Below, piece after piece: positions 21,847 through 31,078 of a stretch of DNA of 64,000 nucleotides (position 1 is its first letter; every line of letters begins with the position of its first letter). Below the pieces are notes generated by a model. That model searched no databases. It worked only from the letters and a program-made list of their open reading frames with translations, and was not told where the DNA came from. The DNA is from Cupriavidus basilensis (GTDB lineage: Bacteria; Pseudomonadota; Gammaproteobacteria; Burkholderiales; Burkholderiaceae): NCBI RefSeq assembly GCF_000832305.1, contig NZ_CP010536.1:3720001-3784000 (forward strand), written 5' to 3'. The position numbers were made by a program, and so were the translations under genes.

Positions 21847-21874
21847 AAATGTGGCCGTCCGGGGCCATTTCAAG
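21847..21874 (-). promoter_or_regulatory. Sigma-32 (heat-shock) promoter of dnaK
   Basis: On the minus strand the sequence reads CTTGAAA (21874-21868), a 13-nt spacer, then CCACATTT (21854-21847). The sigma-32 consensus is CTTGAAA-N11-16-CCCCATNT, so only one -10 base differs. The predicted first base is about 50 nt before the dnaK ATG. Confidence 0.88.
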
Positions 21875-22017
21875 GGCCAGAAGTGCAATTCCGACTAAAT
21901 TCCTCGGCTTCTCCCTCTGATCAACGGCTGGCTGGCTGGCCAAGTTGAAGGGTGTTAGGAGACGTTGCGCGCCAAGCGTGGTTTTTGTGCTTCTTGCGTC
22001 ATTTAAAACAGAGGCGG

Positions 22018-22563
22018 CTAACGGCCTCGCTGCCATAGGACATCGCTGCCCCCGCCGGCCCGGTTGAGCACGCGCGACAGTACGAACAGCAAGTCGGACA
22101 AGCGGTTCAGGTACTGGCGGGGCGCCTCGTTCAGGGCTTCTTGCGCGCCCAGCGCCACCAGCGCGCGCTCGGCGCGCCGGCACACCGTGCGGCACACATG
22201 CGCCACCGCCGCCGCCCGGCTGCCGCCCGGCAGGATGAACTCGGCCAGGCGTGGCAGGTTGGCATTGTAGTGATCCAGCCATTCGTCCAGTTGCAGCACC
22301 TGCTCGGGCTTGACCAGCACGTAGCCGGGGATGGAGAGCTCGCCGCCAAGGTCGAACAGATCGTGCTGGATATGCAGCAAAGCCGAGCGGACGTCGTCGG
22401 GCAGCATCTCGGTGAGCAGCACGCCAAGGTTCGAGTTGAGCTCGTCCACATCGCCGATGGCGGCAATGCGCAGGCTGTCCTTGCTGGTGCGGCTGCCGTC
22501 GCCAAGCCCGGTGGTGCCGGCATCTCCGGTGCGGGTGGCGATCTTGGAGAGGCGATGGCCCAT
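22018..22563 (-). CDS. Cob(I)alamin adenosyltransferase, PduO type
   Basis: The enzyme transfers the adenosyl group of ATP to cob(I)alamin to form coenzyme B12. The 181-residue protein has the PduO-type ATP-binding N-terminus KIATRTGDAGTTGLGDGSR (about 6-24), then DVDELNSNLGVLLTE, and the family signature around ILPGGSRAAAVAHVCRTVCRRAERALVAL. ATG at 22563 is preceded by CAGGAGACCCGC, a good ribosome-binding site. It lies upstream of dnaK in the same direction, but dnaK has its own promoter. It is divergent from the lactate dehydrogenase-like gene. Confidence 0.94.
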   Translation of the reverse strand: MGHRLSKIATRTGDAGTTGLGDGSRTSKDSLRIAAIGDVDELNSNLGVLLTEMLPDDVRSALLHIQHDLFDLGGELSIPGYVLVKPEQVLQLDEWLDHYNANLPRLAEFILPGGSRAAAVAHVCRTVCRRAERALVALGAQEALNEAPRQYLNRLSDLLFVLSRVLNRAGGGSDVLWQRGR

Positions 22564-22812
22564 GCGGGTCTCCTGCGTTGGCGAATCCAGCATTATGGCG
22601 CGCATCCGGCCCTTCGCGTGAGCGCGCAGCCCGGCGCTGCCCGGCGCCGGGTGGCGGTTGCGGCGCCCGCCCAGCGAGCCGCCCCGGGCGCGGCGTAGAA
22701 TAACGGGATTCGCTTGATACGCTACCGGGTGCGATTGCCGGCGCCGTTCAGCGCGGCCTTGCCATGGCCGGCGCTGCGCGTCCCCGGCCCCCACAGACCC
22801 GCCGGAGACGCC

Positions 22813-24231
22813 ATGAACCAACCCCTTCCCCACGCCGCGCTGGTGCGCCAACCGCTGCCCGTCGCCGTGCGCGACGCGTTGCAGGCCCGCTTCGGCGAAC
22901 GCTTCTCCACCTCCCCCGGTGTCTGCGACCACCACGGCCGCGACGAGTCGCCCTTCCCGCCGGCAGCGCCGGACGGCGTGGTCTTCGCCCACACCACCGA
23001 GGAAGTTGCCGAAGTGGCCCGCCTGTGCAACGAGCACCGTGTGCCGCTGATCGCCTACGGCGCCGGCTCCTCGCTCGAAGGCCACCTGCTGGCGGTAGCC
23101 GGCGGCATCAGCCTGGACCTGTCAGAGATGAACAAGGTGCTGTCGGTGCAACCCGAAGACCTGAACGTGACGGTGCAGCCGGGCGTGACCCGCAAGCAGC
23201 TGAACCAGGAAATCAAGGACTCCGGCCTGTTCTTCCCGATCGACCCGGGCGCCGATGCCTCGCTGGGCGGCATGTGCGCCACGCGCGCCTCCGGGACCAA
23301 CGCGGTGCGCTACGGCACCATGCGCGAGAACGTGCTGGCGCTGACGGTGGTCACCGCCGACGGCCGCATCATCAAGACCGGTACCCACGCCCGCAAGTCC
23401 TCCGCCGGCTACGACCTGACCCGCCTGATGATCGGCAGCGAAGGCACGCTGGGCATCATCACCGAGGTGACGGTGCGGCTGTACCCGCAGCCCGAAGCCA
23501 TCTCGGCGGCCATCTGCAGCTTCCCCAGCATGGGCAGCGCGGTACGGGCAACCATCGAGACCATCCAGCTGGGCGTGCCCGTTGCGCGCGTGGAGTTCGT
23601 CGACGCGCTGGCCATCCGCGCCATCAACCGGCACGACAACCTGTCCATGCCGGAGGCGCCGCACCTGTTCTTCGAATTCCATGGCACCGAGGCCGGCGTC
23701 AAGGAGCAGGCCGAGACCGTGCAGCAGATCGCCGCCGACAATGGTGGCCAGGGCTTCGAGTGGGCCACGCGGCCGGAAGACCGCAGCCGCCTGTGGAACG
23801 CGCGCCATACCGCTTACTTCGCCATGCTGCAGCTCAAGCCGGGCTGCAAGGCGGTGACCACCGACGTGTGCGTGCCGATCTCCCGCCTGGCCGATTGCGT
23901 GACCGAGACCGAGCGCGACCTCAACGCGTCCAGCCTGCCCTGCCCCATCGTGGGCCATGTTGGCGACGGCAACTTCCACGTCGCGATCCTCACCGACCCT
24001 GAGAAGCCCGAGGAGCTCGCCGAGGCCGAGACCATCAACCGGCGCATCGTGGAGCGCGCGCTGGCCATGGGCGGCACTTGTACCGGCGAGCACGGCGTGG
24101 GCCTGCACAAGATGGATTTCCTGGTCAGCGAGCACGGCGAAGACGCGCTCGACCTGATGCGCGCCATCAAGAACGCGCTTGATCCCAACCACATCCTCAA
24201 CCCGGGCAAGATCTTCCGCCCGGTACGCTAA
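22813..24231 (+). CDS. FAD-linked oxidase, D-lactate dehydrogenase (cytochrome)-like
   Basis: The 472-residue protein belongs to the FAD-binding type 4 (PCMH) oxidoreductases. The FAD-binding region includes PLIAYGAGSSLEGHLLAV (about 78-95) and GADASLGGMCATRASGTNAV; the C-terminal part has GHVGDGNFHVAI and CTGEHGVGLHK, as in the GlcD/Dld group. The pattern is closest to cytochrome-linked D-lactate dehydrogenases, which feed electrons to the respiratory chain. The exact 2-hydroxy acid is not certain. A LysR regulator starts 13 nt downstream in the same direction. TAGAAT about 115 nt upstream is a possible -10. Confidence 0.88.
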   Translation: MNQPLPHAALVRQPLPVAVRDALQARFGERFSTSPGVCDHHGRDESPFPPAAPDGVVFAHTTEEVAEVARLCNEHRVPLIAYGAGSSLEGHLLAVAGGISLDLSEMNKVLSVQPEDLNVTVQPGVTRKQLNQEIKDSGLFFPIDPGADASLGGMCATRASGTNAVRYGTMRENVLALTVVTADGRIIKTGTHARKSSAGYDLTRLMIGSEGTLGIITEVTVRLYPQPEAISAAICSFPSMGSAVRATIETIQLGVPVARVEFVDALAIRAINRHDNLSMPEAPHLFFEFHGTEAGVKEQAETVQQIAADNGGQGFEWATRPEDRSRLWNARHTAYFAMLQLKPGCKAVTTDVCVPISRLADCVTETERDLNASSLPCPIVGHVGDGNFHVAILTDPEKPEELAEAETINRRIVERALAMGGTCTGEHGVGLHKMDFLVSEHGEDALDLMRAIKNALDPNHILNPGKIFRPVR

Positions 24232-24244
24232 GGGCGCGCGCGGC

Positions 24245-25135
24245 ATGGCATCCGTGTTCAACCGCGTCCCGCCGCTGCACCTGCTGATCGCGTTCGAAGC
24301 CGCCGCCCGGCTGGGCAGCTTCGCGCGCGCGGCCGAGGAGCTGTCGGTCACGCCCAGCGCGGTGTCGCACCGCATCAAGAACCTGGAGGAGCTGTGGGGC
24401 GAGGACCTGTTCGTGCGCGCCAACGCCGCGCTGCGGCTAACAGCCGCTGGCACGCGCTACCTGCGCAGTGTGCAGGATGCCCTCAAGGCGCTCAACGAAC
24501 TGGCCCGGCCCGAGTACAACAAGCTGCGCACCCGCCTGCGCGTGGCAATCCCGCCCACCTTCGGCCGCCAGCACCTGGTGCCGCGCCTGCCCGAGTTCAC
24601 GGCGCTGTACCCGCACATCGACACCGAGCTGCACCTGGCCATCCCCTTCCTGGACGTGAAGGCGGAAGACACCGATGTGGAGATCCGCTACGGCACCGGG
24701 CGCTACCCCGACCTGAAAACCACCAAGCTGCTGGTCGAGCCCGTGTTCCCGGCCTGCGGGCGCGAATACTACGAGCGCATCGATGGCCGCGCCATCACCA
24801 GGCCCGAGCACCTGCACAACCTGGTGCTGCTGCGCAGCCCGCTGGAACCCTGGAAGCCCTGGTTCGAGACCGCCGGCCTAGACTGGCCCGAGCCCCAGAC
24901 CGGCCCGCAGTTCAACGACATCGGCCTGATGCTCGAAGCCATCGCCTCCAACCAGGGCGTGGCGCTGGTGCGCCAGCGCATGGCCCGGCACTGGCTGTCG
25001 CTGGGCCAGATGGTGCGGCTGCTGGACATCGAATCGGTGTCGCCGCACGGCTACTACATCGTCGAGCGCGAACAGGCACCGCTCAAGCCGGAGGCGCGGT
25101 ATTTCGTCGACTGGCTGCTCAGCCTGGACTGGTAA
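24245..25135 (+). CDS. LysR-family transcriptional regulator (GcvA-like)
   Basis: The 296-residue protein has the N-terminal winged helix-turn-helix FEAAARLGSFARAAEELSVT followed by PSAVSHRIKNLEE, then a C-terminal effector domain (about 95-296). The wording of the HTH and the ligand domain (PPLHLLIAFEAAARLGSF, IEIRYGTGRYPDL-like) resembles the GcvA subgroup. It is only 13 nt downstream of the lactate dehydrogenase-like gene, so it may be cotranscribed with, and regulate, that gene; this is inference. Confidence 0.9.
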   Translation: MASVFNRVPPLHLLIAFEAAARLGSFARAAEELSVTPSAVSHRIKNLEELWGEDLFVRANAALRLTAAGTRYLRSVQDALKALNELARPEYNKLRTRLRVAIPPTFGRQHLVPRLPEFTALYPHIDTELHLAIPFLDVKAEDTDVEIRYGTGRYPDLKTTKLLVEPVFPACGREYYERIDGRAITRPEHLHNLVLLRSPLEPWKPWFETAGLDWPEPQTGPQFNDIGLMLEAIASNQGVALVRQRMARHWLSLGQMVRLLDIESVSPHGYYIVEREQAPLKPEARYFVDWLLSLDW

Positions 25136-25179
25136 GTCTGGCCAGTTGTCCGGCCGGCCCCTTTCGGATCCCCCCCACC

Positions 25180-25707
25180 ATGCAGATCCGCCTGCTCACC
25201 CCCACCGACGCTAGCGCCTTCCAGGCACTGCGTCTCGCAGGCCTGCTGGAGGCGCCCGCTGCCTTCGGTTCCAGCTTCGAGGAAGAGCGTGACCTGCCGC
25301 TGGCCACCATCGCCGGCCGCCTTGAAGCAACGCCCGAAAAGGCCGTGATCGGCGCCTTTGAAGCCACCGGGGGCGGTACCGCGCTGGCCGGCGTGGTCGG
25401 GGTAATGCGCGAGGACAAGGCCAAGCAGCGCCACAAGGCGTTTATCTGGGGCATGTATGTGGCGCCGGGCTATCGCGGCCGGCGCCTCGGGCGGCAACTG
25501 ATGGAGCAAGCGTTGGCGGTGGCCACCGCCATGCCCGGGCTGCGCCAGGTCACGCTCGGCGTCAACCTCGTCAATGCGCCAGCGATTGCGCTCTATGAGG
25601 CCATGGGCTTCGTGCGCTACGGCGTGGAGCCGCAGGCGCTCTATGTGGCACCGGACTATCACGACAAGCTGGAAATGGTGCATGTGCTGGCGGCGCGCGG
25701 ACATTAA
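25180..25707 (+). CDS. GNAT-family N-acetyltransferase
   Basis: The 175-residue protein has the GNAT acyl-CoA loop in WGMYVAPGYRGRRLGRQLME (about 91-110) and NLVNAPAIALYEAMGF near the C-terminus. The FGSSFEEE element near residue 30 is typical of one uncharacterised GNAT subgroup. The substrate is unknown. It follows the LysR gene by 44 nt. Confidence 0.9.
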   Translation: MQIRLLTPTDASAFQALRLAGLLEAPAAFGSSFEEERDLPLATIAGRLEATPEKAVIGAFEATGGGTALAGVVGVMREDKAKQRHKAFIWGMYVAPGYRGRRLGRQLMEQALAVATAMPGLRQVTLGVNLVNAPAIALYEAMGFVRYGVEPQALYVAPDYHDKLEMVHVLAARGH

Positions 25708-25960
25708 AGCGCCCCATTGCCGCCTTGCGCCTCGCCGGTGCTAAGCTGGATTGATACCGGCCAGCCCGCGAGGATCCTGCCAGCCACCGCCCGCATGGCA
25801 CGTTTCGGGCCCATGCCGTCATGAGCGATTTTGATCGGCCTGCCATGCGGAATTCACGTCGCCACGGGACTGCGCAGCCACCTGGCTGCGCTATAGTCCT
25901 TGCTCCCCACCCGCGCCCGCCCTGCCATGGCGTGCGCCGGCGGCCATAACAGGAGTTGCC

Positions 25961-27454
25961 ATGAACGCCCCGCACGAAGTCTCACTGGTTGCCGACGACG
26001 CACGCCGCAGCGCGTTGCTCGCCGGCCTGGCGAAAATCCTGCCCGATGCGGCGTTGTTGTGGAAACCCGAAGACACCGTGCCCTACGAGTGCGACGGCCT
26101 GGCGGCCTACCGCCAGGTGCCGATGGCCGTGGCGCTGCCCGACAACGAGGACCAGGTCTGCGCCATCCTGCGCCTGTGCCACTCGCTGCAGGTGCCCGTG
26201 GTGCCACGCGGCGCTGGCACCAGCCTGTCCGGCGGGGCCATGCCGATCGCCACCGGCCTGGTGCTGTCGCTGGCCAAGTTCAAGCGCATCGTCAGCGTGG
26301 ACGTGCGTTCGCGCACCGCGGTGGTCCAGCCCGGCGTGCGCAATCTCGCCATCTCCGAGGCCGCCGCGCAGTACAACCTCTATTACGCCCCCGATCCGTC
26401 CTCGCAGATCGCCTGCACCATCGGCGGCAACGTCAGCGAGAATTCGGGCGGCGTGCATTGCCTGAAGTACGGCCTGACGGTGCACAACGTGCTGCGCGTG
26501 CGCGCCGTCACCATGGAGGGTGACGTGGTGGAGTTCGGCTCGGAAGCGCCCGACGCGCCGGGGCTGGACCTGCTGGCCGCCGTGATCGGCTCCGAAGGCA
26601 TGCTGGCGGTGGTCACCGAGGTGAGCGTCAAGCTGATCCCCAAGCCGCAGCTGGCGCAGGTGATCATGGCCAGCTTCGATGACGTGGCCAAGGGCGGCAA
26701 CGCGGTGGCCGATGTGATCGGCGCCGGCATCATCCCGGCCGGGCTGGAGATGATGGACAAGCCCGCCACCGCCGCGGTCGAGGAATTCGTGCGCGCCGGC
26801 TACGACCTGGACGCCGCCGCCATCCTGCTGTGCGAGTCCGACGGTACGCCGGAAGAAGTGGCCGAGGAAGTGGAGCGCATGAGCGAGGTGCTGCGCGCTT
26901 CCGGCGCCAGCCGCATCCAGGTGTCGCAAAGCGAGCCCGAACGGCTGCGCTTCTGGAGCGGGCGCAAGAACGCCTTCCCCGCCGCCGGGCGCATCTCGCC
27001 AGACTACTACTGCATGGACGGCACCATCCCGCGCAAGCATATCGGCACGCTGCTCAAGCGCATCGAGGAGATGGAGCGCAAGTACGGCCTGCGCTGCATG
27101 AACGTGTTCCATGCGGGCGACGGCAATATGCACCCGCTGATCCTGTTCGATGGTGCGGACCAGGACGAATGGCACCGCGCAGAGCTGTTCGGCTCCGACA
27201 TTCTGGAGAGCTGCGTGGAGCTGGGCGGCACGGTGACCGGCGAGCACGGCGTGGGCGTGGAGAAGCTCAATTCCATGTGCGTGCAGTTCTCCGCGCAAGA
27301 GCGTGACCTGTTCTTTGGCGTCAAGGCGGCCTTCGACCCGGCGCGCCTGCTCAACCCCGACAAGGCCATCCCCACGCTGGCGCGCTGCGCCGAGTACGGC
27401 CGCATGCATGTGAAGCGCGGCCTGCTGCCGCACCCCGACCTGCCGCGATTCTGA
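25961..27454 (+). CDS. glcD: Glycolate oxidase subunit GlcD (FAD)
   Basis: The 497-residue flavoprotein subunit of glycolate oxidase, which oxidises glycolate to glyoxylate at the membrane. FAD-binding elements are VVPRGAGTSLSGGAMPIATG (about 86-105) and CTIGGNVSENSGGVHCLKYG; the C-terminal half carries NVFHAGDGNMHPLI and TGEHGVGVEKL. AGGAG lies 5 nt before ATG 25961. It begins the operon glcD, channel gene, glcE, glcF; the channel gene starts 2 nt after its stop. The 253-nt gap upstream holds no gene I can support. Confidence 0.95.
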   Translation: MNAPHEVSLVADDARRSALLAGLAKILPDAALLWKPEDTVPYECDGLAAYRQVPMAVALPDNEDQVCAILRLCHSLQVPVVPRGAGTSLSGGAMPIATGLVLSLAKFKRIVSVDVRSRTAVVQPGVRNLAISEAAAQYNLYYAPDPSSQIACTIGGNVSENSGGVHCLKYGLTVHNVLRVRAVTMEGDVVEFGSEAPDAPGLDLLAAVIGSEGMLAVVTEVSVKLIPKPQLAQVIMASFDDVAKGGNAVADVIGAGIIPAGLEMMDKPATAAVEEFVRAGYDLDAAAILLCESDGTPEEVAEEVERMSEVLRASGASRIQVSQSEPERLRFWSGRKNAFPAAGRISPDYYCMDGTIPRKHIGTLLKRIEEMERKYGLRCMNVFHAGDGNMHPLILFDGADQDEWHRAELFGSDILESCVELGGTVTGEHGVGVEKLNSMCVQFSAQERDLFFGVKAAFDPARLLNPDKAIPTLARCAEYGRMHVKRGLLPHPDLPRF

Positions 27455-27456
27455 AC

Positions 27457-28428
27457 ATGGCCGCTCCAAACGCCACGCAACGCGCCCGCAGCAGCGCGCA
27501 AACCCGCCAGCGCCTGGGCAAGCCCGAATCCGGCTGGCGCGAGCGCTGGTACACCATCATCTTCGAGGCCGACACGCGCAACGGACAGCTGTTCGACATC
27601 ACCCTGCTGCTGGCCATCGTGGCCAGCGTGCTGATTGTGATGTTTGACAGCCTGCCGGCGGTAAACCTGCGGTTGGGCCGCGTGTTCACGGTGCTCGAGT
27701 GGCTGTTCACGCTGCTGTTTACCGCCGAATACCTGATGCGCATCGTGGTGGTGCGCCGCCCCTTGCGCTATGTGTTCAGCTTCTTCGGCGTGGTCGATTT
27801 CCTGTCGATCATCCCCACGTGGCTCGCCTTCTTCGTGCCCGAGCTGGCGTTCCTGATCGACGTGCGCCTGCTGCGGCTGCTGCGCGTGTTCCGGATCCTC
27901 AAGCTGACGGTGTATTTCGAGGAGGCGCAGATCCTGTACCGCGCGCTGGCCAACAGCCGGCGCAAGATCTTCGTCTTCCTTGGCACGGTGTTCATCATCA
28001 CTGTGATCCTCGGCACCGTGATGTATGTGGTGGAAGGCCCGCAGCACGGTTTCACCAGCATCCCCGTGAGCATGTACTGGGCGGTGGTGACGCTGACCAC
28101 CACCGGCTTCGGCGACATGGTGCCCAAGACGCCGCTGGGCCAGTTCATCACTTCGCTGACCATCCTGCTGGGCTACGGCATCATCGCCTTCCCCACCGGC
28201 ATCGTGGGCGCGGAGCTGGCCGCCAGCATCATGAAGCGGCCGCTGACCACGCGCACCTGCAGCCACTGCCTGACGCAAGGCCACGATCCCGACGCCGGCT
28301 ACTGCAAGCACTGCGGCAGCGAGCTGCCGCCTTATCAGGGCGAAGACAAGGGCGAGGGCGAACGCGAGCCGGCAGGCTTGCGCGCAAGCGCCCAGACGCC
28401 ACCTCGCCGTCCCACTTCTTCCGCCTGA
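27457..28428 (+). CDS. Voltage-gated potassium channel-type protein with zinc-ribbon tail
   Basis: The 323-residue protein has six transmembrane segments. S4 is Arg-rich (VRLLRLLRVFRILKL, about 136-150), and the pore helix and filter read TLTTTGFGDMVP (212-223). The filter is TTGFGD rather than the common TVGYGD, so two positions differ. After S6 (about 230-255) a short cytosolic tail contains a CxxC-x11-CxxC zinc-ribbon (Cys268, 271, 283, 286), then a low-complexity end. It sits 2 nt after glcD and 30 nt before glcE, inside the glycolate oxidase operon. A role in glycolate metabolism is not known to me. Cation selectivity is inferred. Confidence 0.87.
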   Translation: MAAPNATQRARSSAQTRQRLGKPESGWRERWYTIIFEADTRNGQLFDITLLLAIVASVLIVMFDSLPAVNLRLGRVFTVLEWLFTLLFTAEYLMRIVVVRRPLRYVFSFFGVVDFLSIIPTWLAFFVPELAFLIDVRLLRLLRVFRILKLTVYFEEAQILYRALANSRRKIFVFLGTVFIITVILGTVMYVVEGPQHGFTSIPVSMYWAVVTLTTTGFGDMVPKTPLGQFITSLTILLGYGIIAFPTGIVGAELAASIMKRPLTTRTCSHCLTQGHDPDAGYCKHCGSELPPYQGEDKGEGEREPAGLRASAQTPPRRPTSSA

Positions 28429-28458
28429 CTTAGTTCACGCCGACACCCGCCCGCCACC

Positions 28459-29583
28459 ATGCCAGCCACGCCAGCCGACCAGCAAGCCACCCTCACCGCC
28501 TTTCGCGATGCCATCCGGCATGCCACCGGCACGCGCACGCCGCTGCGCCTGCGCGGCGGCGGCAGCAAGGATTTCTACGGCCAGCACCCGCAAGGGACCC
28601 TGCTCGACACGCGCGCCTACAGCGGCATCGTCGACTACGACCCGCCCGAGCTGGTGATCACCGCGCGCTGCGGCACGCCGCTGGCGCAGATCGAGGCGGC
28701 GCTGGCCGAGCGGCGCCAGATGCTGGCGTTCGAGCCGCCGCATTTCAGCACCGGCGCCGATGGCAGCGACGTGGCCACGATCGGCGGCGCCGTGGCCGCC
28801 GGCCTGTCCGGCCCGCGCCGGCAGGCGGTGGGCGCGTTGCGTGACTTTGTGCTGGGCACACGCGTGATGGATGGACGTGGCGACGTCCTGAGCTTTGGCG
28901 GCCAGGTCATGAAGAACGTAGCCGGCTATGACGTCTCGCGGCTGATGTCCGGGTCGCTCGGCACGCTGGGGCTGATCCTGGAAGTCTCGCTCAAGGTGCT
29001 GCCGGTGCCCTTCGACGACGCCACGCTGCGTTTTGCGCTGGACGAGGCTGCGGCGCTCGATCGCCTCAACGACTGGGGCGGCCAGCCCCTGCCGATTGCC
29101 GCTTCGGCTTGGCACGACGGCGTGCTGCACCTGCGCCTGTCGGGCGCGGCGGCCGCGCTGCGCGCCGCGCGCGCGCGGCTTGGCGGCGAAGCCGTGGACG
29201 CCGCGCAAGCCGATGCATTGTGGCGCGCGCTGCGCGAGCACAGCCACGCCTTCTTCGCCCCGGTGCAAGCGGGCCGGGCACTGTGGCGCATTGCCGTGCC
29301 AACCACCGCCGCGCCGCTGGCGCTGCCTGGCGGGCAACTGATCGAATGGGGCGGCGGCCAGCGCTGGTGGCTGGGCGGCAGCGACAGCGCGGCCGACAGC
29401 GCCATCGTGCGCGCCGCGGCCAAGGCGGCCGGCGGCCACGCCACGCTGTTCCGCAACGGCGACAAGGCCGTGGGCGTGTTCACGCCGCTGTCCGCGCCGG
29501 TGGCTGCCATCCATCAGCGGCTCAAGGCGACGTTCGACCCCGCCGGCATCTTCAACCCGCAGCGCATGTACGCCGGCCTCTGA
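28459..29583 (+). CDS. glcE: Glycolate oxidase subunit GlcE
   Basis: The 374-residue FAD-binding subunit of glycolate oxidase. It shows PLRLRGGGSKDFYG (about 31-44), SDVATIGGAVAAGLSGPRR and GGQVMKNVAGYDVSRLMSGS, the characteristic GlcE segments. The C-terminal half is Ala-rich and more variable. It acts with GlcD and GlcF as one complex. ATG at 28459 follows the channel gene by 30 nt. Confidence 0.95.
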   Translation: MPATPADQQATLTAFRDAIRHATGTRTPLRLRGGGSKDFYGQHPQGTLLDTRAYSGIVDYDPPELVITARCGTPLAQIEAALAERRQMLAFEPPHFSTGADGSDVATIGGAVAAGLSGPRRQAVGALRDFVLGTRVMDGRGDVLSFGGQVMKNVAGYDVSRLMSGSLGTLGLILEVSLKVLPVPFDDATLRFALDEAAALDRLNDWGGQPLPIAASAWHDGVLHLRLSGAAAALRAARARLGGEAVDAAQADALWRALREHSHAFFAPVQAGRALWRIAVPTTAAPLALPGGQLIEWGGGQRWWLGGSDSAADSAIVRAAAKAAGGHATLFRNGDKAVGVFTPLSAPVAAIHQRLKATFDPAGIFNPQRMYAGL

Positions 29584-29648
29584 GCCACGGGCCACACCGC
29601 ACCACACCGCATCGATCCCCAGCCAAGGCACCGGAGAGTCCCCGAACC

Positions 29649-30914
29649 ATGCAAACCACACTGGCCGAATTCCTGCGCGATACGCCCGACGGCGAAGAAG
29701 CCAAGTCCATCGTCGGCAAATGCGTGCATTGCGGCTTCTGCACCGCGACCTGCCCCACCTACCAGTTGCTCGGCGACGAGCTGGACGGCCCGCGTGGCCG
29801 CATCTACCTGATGAAGCAGGTGCTGGAGGGCCAGCCCGTCACGCAAAGCACACGCCTGCACCTGGACCGCTGCCTGACCTGCCGCAACTGCGAATCCACC
29901 TGCCCCTCGGGCGTGAAGTACGGCCGTCTGGTCGACATCGGCCGCAAGGTGGTAGATGACCGCCTGGAGGCCCAAGGCATCCAGCGCCCGGCGCGCGAGC
30001 GTTTTGCGCGGTGGGCGCTGCGCGAGACCATGACGCGCCCGGCGCTGTTCGGCACGGCCATGCGCATGGGGCAGCGCGTGCGCCCGCTGTTGCCGCAGGC
30101 GCTGCGCAACAAGGTGCCGCAGGCGGTCGACGCCGGCGCTTGGCCGCGCACCACGCATGCGCGCAAGATGCTGTTGCTCGACGGCTGCGTGCAGCCCTCG
30201 ATGTCGCCCAACATCAATGCCGCCACGGCACGCGTGTTCGACCGCCTTGGCGTGCAGCTGGTGATGGCGCGCGAGGCCGGTTGTTGCGGCGCCGTGCGCT
30301 ATCACACCGGCGACCACGACGGCGGCCTCGACAATATGCGGCGCAATATCGACGCCTGGTGGCCGGCGGTGCAAGCCGGCGCGGAGGCCATCGTGATGAC
30401 GGCTTCGGGCTGCGGCGTGATGGTCAAGGAATACGGGCACCTGCTGCGCAACGATGCCCACTATGCCGATCGCGCGCGCCAGATCTCGGCGCTGACCAAG
30501 GATCTGTCGGAACTGCTGCCGAACTTCGCCGACGCCCTGCAAGACGCGGCCGCCGAGGCAGGAAGCAGCAAAGGCACCAATGGCACCGATGGCCAGCGCG
30601 TGGCCTACCATCCGCCCTGCACGCTGCAGCACGGCCAGCAGATCCGCGGCAAGGTGGAAGCCCTGCTGACGGGCCTGGGCGTGGACGTCAAGCTCTGTGC
30701 CGACAGCCACCTGTGCTGTGGCTCCGCAGGCACGTACTCGGTGCTGCAGCCCGCTTTGTCCTATCGGCTGCGCGACGAGAAGCTCGCCAATCTGCAGGCC
30801 TTGAAGCCTGAGGCCATCGTCTCGGCGAATATCGGCTGCATCACGCACCTGCAAAGCGGCACCGGCACGCCGGTGATGCACTGGATCGAGCTGGTGGACC
30901 GCATGCTGGGGTAA
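29649..30914 (+). CDS. glcF: Glycolate oxidase iron-sulfur subunit GlcF
   Basis: The 421-residue protein has two ferredoxin-like 4Fe-4S motifs, CVHCGFCTATCP (Cys25, 28, 31, 35) and CLTCRNCESTCP (Cys75, 78, 81, 85), followed by two CCG domains (AGCCGAVRYH and HLCCGSAGTYS) as in heterodisulfide-reductase-like subunits. It passes electrons from GlcD/GlcE onward. ATG at 29649 (MQTTLAEFLRDTPDGEEAKSI) is the family start; the frame is open far upstream but overlaps glcE there. About 30 residues (near 290-310) form a low-conservation insert. Confidence 0.96.
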   Translation: MQTTLAEFLRDTPDGEEAKSIVGKCVHCGFCTATCPTYQLLGDELDGPRGRIYLMKQVLEGQPVTQSTRLHLDRCLTCRNCESTCPSGVKYGRLVDIGRKVVDDRLEAQGIQRPARERFARWALRETMTRPALFGTAMRMGQRVRPLLPQALRNKVPQAVDAGAWPRTTHARKMLLLDGCVQPSMSPNINAATARVFDRLGVQLVMAREAGCCGAVRYHTGDHDGGLDNMRRNIDAWWPAVQAGAEAIVMTASGCGVMVKEYGHLLRNDAHYADRARQISALTKDLSELLPNFADALQDAAAEAGSSKGTNGTDGQRVAYHPPCTLQHGQQIRGKVEALLTGLGVDVKLCADSHLCCGSAGTYSVLQPALSYRLRDEKLANLQALKPEAIVSANIGCITHLQSGTGTPVMHWIELVDRMLG

Positions 30915-30980
30915 GTACCCCCGAAGTGCCGGCCGAAGCAGACAAGTCAGGCCAAGGCCGCGCGCCATGACGACGGCTGC

Positions 30981-31000
30981 CTCTCCCACAAGTGGGAGAG
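30981..31000. repeat. Short perfect intergenic palindrome
   Basis: CTCTCCCAC-aa-GTGGGAGAG is a 9-bp perfect inverted repeat between glcF and lrgA. It belongs to the widespread CTCTCCC-loop-GGGAGAG class of intergenic repeats. There is no following T-run, so it is not a strong terminator. Confidence 0.75.
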
Positions 31001-31078
31001 GAGAGCAAACCCGCTGCAGGAAGAGGCCGCTCCGGGTTACCATGCGAGGGCTCCAATCCCGGCCGTCCCCGCACCCGC

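Noticed and set aside
22564-22812. Cobalamin riboswitch upstream of the adenosyltransferase
   Set aside because: The leader does not show the conserved B12-box core, and the ATG has a simple ribosome-binding site.
30915-31078. Possible rho-independent terminator after glcF
   Set aside because: The palindrome at 30981-31000 lacks a T-run and has a 2-nt loop; it is listed as a repeat instead.
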